NCBI GenBank assembly: GCA_015227615.1
Contig: JAALGZ010000029.1
Span: 186,001-250,000, forward strand
Length of the DNA stretch: 64,000 bases
From: Labyrinthula sp. Ha
Taxonomy: Eukaryota; Sar; Bigyra; Labyrinthulida; Labyrinthulaceae
Reading direction: 5' to 3'
In this document: piece by piece, positions 59,878-64,000 of the stretch
Numbering within the stretch: position 1 is the stretch's first letter
Layout: every line of letters begins with the position of its first letter
Position numbers and translations under genes: made by a program
The notes under the pieces: generated by a model
Database searches by the model: none
Seen by the model: only the letters and a program-made list of their open reading frames with translations
Told to the model about the DNA's origin: nothing

Positions 59878-60917
59878 TTTTCTTTCAAAATATTGGTAAA
59901 ATGAACAGAAAGAAAAACACTGGGACTTTCAACTAGATAATTCAAATCTTTGTTTCGAATTTCTTTCTTCTTATATCTAGGAGGAGGTTCATAAGACAAA
60001 TTTCCAAAAGCACCCAAAGTTTTCAAGAACCAAAGTTTTTGCTTTCTTGAACCTGGTCCTCTGAAATGAAAAACAAATCTGAAACGTAAACTGGTTATGA
60101 TATCTTTCCAAGCAAAAATAATTGAATGCTTTGTTCGTAGTTTAGACAAGTATATATTGTTTATTTGGGAGTAGTTGGAAATTGTCAAGAGAAAAGTGCA
60201 ATATATTTCATCAGAAACGTTGCTCACACTTCCAATTGTCAAATCAGTTAAGCTATAAAAGCCGCTCTGGATTTTTTTCGTAAGTTGATGAGTTAATTTT
60301 ATATCTTCACTGTTCCATTGAAACTTAGTCTTACTCGGGTAAATACTTGAATGTGTTAGAATAAAAATTTCTTTCTTTGAAAACTGAAGAAGTTTTTCTC
60401 GTTGCAAAGGAAAGTTTTTATCTAAGATATTTCTAACCTGTTTCCATATTTGTTCAACCAAAGTCAAGTTTGGATACATATATAAACAAAGAAAACCTCC
60501 TTTTCTTTCTGTGAACCCTATCAAATATTCCAGATCAGATAAATCTTTTTTCGGCTTAAACATCACTTCACAAGTTTCATTTATTTTTAAAAGGAAGCTA
60601 TATATGAAATTATTGACTGAAACTTCATATTGGGTTTTTACGAAGGAGAAAATCGTTGGTTGAATTTCAACTACACAATACAATAGTTTATTTCGTTCAG
60701 TTAATAAAAATTTATTTATATTTTGTAGTAAAGAGTCGAAAAAGGTCAAGGATTCAATAGAAGTATCCAACAAAACGGATTTCATTATCTCCGCTAGGAA
60801 ACTGCTCAAGCACATTTCACGTTCGTTTGTTGTCCTTGTTGACTGGTAGTAGGTTATCTCTAAATACCCACCTTCAACTAGTAGTTGCAGCATGTTTAAT
60901 TCACTCACATGAGTCAT
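59874..60917 (-). CDS. Unrecognised 347-residue protein
   Basis: An uninterrupted frame from ATG 60917. It has no signal peptide or membrane helix. Composition alternates hydrophobic strands and amphipathic helices (LQLLVEGGYLEITYYQS, GGFLCLYMYPNL, HSIIFAWKDIITSL), with a basic C-terminal segment (GPGSRKQKLWFL, PPPRYKKKEIRNK). The alternating pattern could fit longin-type or similar alpha/beta trafficking proteins, but I have no motif to support that. It is convergent with ARL2: the two genes share one TTAA (59874-59877) from which both stop codons are read. Confidence 0.6.
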   Translation of the reverse strand: MTHVSELNMLQLLVEGGYLEITYYQSTRTTNEREMCLSSFLAEIMKSVLLDTSIESLTFFDSLLQNINKFLLTERNKLLYCVVEIQPTIFSFVKTQYEVSVNNFIYSFLLKINETCEVMFKPKKDLSDLEYLIGFTERKGGFLCLYMYPNLTLVEQIWKQVRNILDKNFPLQREKLLQFSKKEIFILTHSSIYPSKTKFQWNSEDIKLTHQLTKKIQSGFYSLTDLTIGSVSNVSDEIYCTFLLTISNYSQINNIYLSKLRTKHSIIFAWKDIITSLRFRFVFHFRGPGSRKQKLWFLKTLGAFGNLSYEPPPRYKKKEIRNKDLNYLVESPSVFLSVHFTNILKEN

Positions 60918-63900
60918 TTTTTCGATGGCTAAATAAAACTTTAATATTTTGTACTCCCTTTTTAAGAACTATACACAAAACGCAAAGATGCCAAATTTTG
61001 TACCTAAAAGCAGATTTACGAATAGAAACTAATGCTCTATTCCGATATTCCTACTTTCAAAATAAAAGCTCGGTATATTTGGGTTATATTTTTCAGTCAA
61101 TTTTAGATCTGCTGATCTTGTACAGTATTCTTGTCTAGAGTTTGGAACTACCCGGTCTAAGTATGTATTATTTTACTCGACTTATGTTAATAAAGGACCT
61201 ATAGTAAAGTAATATTAATAATCACTTTCAAACTTATGTGCATATTAATATAGTTAGGTGTTTGATAGTAGTATAATTGTTATAGTACTAGAAATCTATC
61301 AAATTGGAATTCCCCTGTGTAATAATTATGAGCGATTTACAGGATTAATAATAATAATAAATGAAGAATTTACAGAAACATTAATAATAAGAATAAAAAG
61401 CGGTTTTAGTAAAGGATAGCAATATAAGAACATTCAATCAGAAGGAAAGAGCGCAAAGGATGCCATGAAGTAGTTAACAGAGGGTAGATGACTGGCTCCA
61501 GTATTAAAACCGTTAAGGAGTTTAGATATTCTTTCGCCAAAGAGAACTTAATTGCACTTATTAAGCTAGATGCCTAGCAAATATTCAATTGAAGCGCTAA
61601 GAATCTTACTAAATGTTAGAAAAGTGGATAAACCTTGATGGAGTTTCCTGCACCAGAGCAACTTATAGTTACAAAAAACAAAAAATCCAGTCCTCATTGA
61701 ATTAGATTAACCCTAGGTCAATCCATCTACAGTCGCTTAGATGCTGCTTGCTCAAGGTCCGCTTGTAAACATATTTGGATTCTTAGTTAACAGATTTCTT
61801 GAGTGATAGTTTTTTAAGAGGATTACCTATCTCAGGCCACTTGTTCTGATTAGATGAATTAATTTTCAAGATACAAATATGAAAACCATCAAACTTAGAA
61901 ATCAAGAAACATAATTTAAATCTGAAGAAGGAAGAGGTCAAGAAACAGCTACTGAGAAAAAAGACGTTATAGGAGTATGAAGAGAGTTTAAAAAACATTT
62001 CCAAACACTTTTTATCACCGAATACACCAATGAATGTTTGGAACCGGGATTTAAGACATGGATGACGTAGCTTAATCAGAGCTGAAAACCACAAAGCTTT
62101 AGCAAACCAGATGAATAGACAAAGAAGAAGAAGTTCAAGCTACGGAACCCTAAATATGACATTTATCAAAATGTCTTAAGTTAAAAAAGATGACCTGTTG
62201 CTAAAAACTGACATTTCAAGGGTGAATGAGGTGTTAGTATGTCAGAAACAGGCCAATTAATGTACAAAAAAGGAAATATTGATATAGAAAAACCTATTCA
62301 AACAGAAGCTATCCTAATTTGGTACAAGCATAAAGGTTGTGTATTGATACACGGAAACAGATGGTTTAAACCCTGATTTAAAGCTGCAATACCGGTTCAG
62401 TTGACATCTGGGGCTCGGTAAGCCTAAGGATAGAGGAGCTCCTGACTCAAGAGCACATATTCCCCAAAAAGCACTTGTTCCAAGGTATGTTTTCTCAAAA
62501 TATACACCATACCATCAACAGAAGGAAAGAACGAACCCTGGAACCCAAGAGAATGTTGTTGGAGTCTTCTGGAGGAAGGCCATAAGGATCAGAATTTGAG
62601 ATTGGGTTATACAAGGTTAGATAAGAATTTTCTGCTTGGATGCAGGAGATAGAGATTAAATTTCTATCAGTTGTCAGGCAGCAGAAATGAAGTTAGTGCA
62701 ACGTTCAACACGCCCCATGGAAGATAAGACTGGATATAAAATCTGTTTAACTTTCCCTAGGGTGCCATATTTATTATGTTTTAATTCTTAGAAGAGAAAC
62801 CGAATCTCGTATGTATGAAAGGAACTGGCATATAAAAGAGAAAAATGTATCTATATGGAGAAAAGATGAGCACTCAAAATATAAACTCATCTATATATAA
62901 GGAAGATGCAGGTTCAGAGCAGACACGCATCCATATGAAGGATTGTGGTCACATAAATATGAAGGGCTAGTAGATAGGGTGAGTGTTTTTTTAAGAATTT
63001 AGCTCCAGTCTAGTTCACATTCTACCAATGGATAACCCATGTATATAGTTTTTTTCTTTTATTAAAGTAAATAAAGAAAACAAAGCTGACCAAGATTTCC
63101 AACATACAGGTTGCGTGTGGTGATATAGTTTTTGTTTCATTCTAGAGTCATAAAGATGGATGAAGTTATTTCCGAAGATTCTTATGACACTTACCAGATT
63201 TTGGTTCATCTTTTCCTCTGATTTTTCTTGTCCATATTGGCAATGTAGGTTTTCCTGGGTGCTGTGATTATGACATGTCTACGTCTGAGAAGTATCCAGC
63301 GGCTCAGTTTCTACATTCATATGTAACCCACAGAGCCGTTTCTTATGCTTTGCGTGGCCTATTATCAATGCTTTATTTAGTTTTCTTTCTGTAGCGTCAG
63401 AGCGATAACTCAAATAAAACACATCATCTTAATTTTCTTCCACTACTTTGATTGAAATCTTGTTGTCAGTTTCTTCAGTATTTCTTCAAACATCTCCAGT
63501 TTTCTTCAGCTCTTCTAAAGGTAGAACTCTCACAAGAAGGGAAATTTTGAATGACAGGAAATTTTAGTTGCACTAGCTATTGTATCAGGTAGACCCAAGT
63601 ATGAAATCATCTTGATTTTTCCTTTTGTCATCTGAGATAGGAGCCTTATTCAGTTTTATATTCCTTAACTTCATATCTGTTTTTGCTGAAGTGGTTCCAG
63701 CTTTAATACGTCTACAAATCTCTATTACAAACTCAATAGTAAAATCAAAAGGACACAATTCAGAAGAACAACAAAATATACTTTACCTTATTAATTTATC
63801 TCCTTTAAGATCACAAATTATTTGTATTTTTACTCTGAAAGGGGACATGATGATGCCATTCTCCACTTAAAAGGTTCTCAGCAACATTTTTGATAATTTC

Positions 63901-64000
63901 CATTACTACGTATGATCTGGATCGTTAGTATAGGGATCTCCAACGTTTTTAAGAATGGTTTGAGCGCATCTATCAATTACCAACCATTCTTGATTTTTCA
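60918..64000. other. Gene-poor region to window end
   Basis: No gene supported. A TAA-repeat tract lies near 61345-61365. Open frames at 61783-62094, 63015-63209 and 63625-63870 lack motifs. A gene could begin beyond the right edge. Confidence 0.4.

Noticed and set aside
60000-60120. 31-bp GTTTAC...TTCAG intron in the unknown minus-strand gene
   Set aside because: Removing it leads quickly to a stop, whereas the unspliced frame stays open.

Overview
The window is AT-rich nuclear DNA from a eukaryote, most likely a flagellated, aerobically respiring protist. The evidence is eleven GT-AG introns of only 27 to 33 bp (placed by frame and by fit to conserved protein families), genes for cytochrome-oxidase assembly (SURF1, COX19), translation (eIF1A, an eIF4G-like factor), splicing (CCDC130/Yju2-type), tubulin/cilium-associated signalling (ARL2, MOK kinase, a cyclic-nucleotide phosphodiesterase), and a Ty1/copia retrotransposon. 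I cannot place it in a phylum. All three standard stop codons are used, so the code looks standard.

Layout. 2.3-3.7 kb (+) and 7.6-9.1 kb (-) hold two paralogous, divergent protein kinases, each broken by exactly one in-frame TAG. 9.3-10.8 kb (+) is an RG-rich translation factor with MA3-like and W2-like regions. 12.7-14.6 kb (-) is an old, heavily decayed Ty1/copia relic. 15.76-20.68 kb (-) is a young Ty1/copia element with two LTRs that read as identical and a 5-bp target duplication; it has landed inside a major-facilitator transporter gene whose remains lie on both sides (about 15.6-15.76 and 20.68-22.8 kb). 22.9-24.3 kb (-) encodes a secreted, probably GPI-anchored binding protein.

After a gene-poor stretch come eIF1A (+) and COX19 (-) at 30.7-31.7 kb, then a compact block at 33.0-38.3 kb with the CCDC130/Yju2-like splicing factor (-), MOK kinase (+) and an 853-residue protein with six copies of a roughly 47-residue repeat (-). 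After another desert, SURF1 (+) and a class I phosphodiesterase (-) lie tail to tail at 47.7-50.0 kb. After a further desert, 57.6-60.9 kb carries a single-pass membrane protein (+), ARL2 (+) and an unrecognised protein (-) that shares its stop-codon TTAA with ARL2.

Genes cluster in small islands, mostly convergent pairs with 90-130 bp or less between stops, separated by 6-9 kb of AT-rich sequence in which I find no convincing gene. Tiny introns combined with wide gene deserts is the main architectural oddity. The most unusual single observations are the paired in-frame TAG codons in the two kinases, the six-repeat protein, and the very narrow intron size class ending almost always in TAG.
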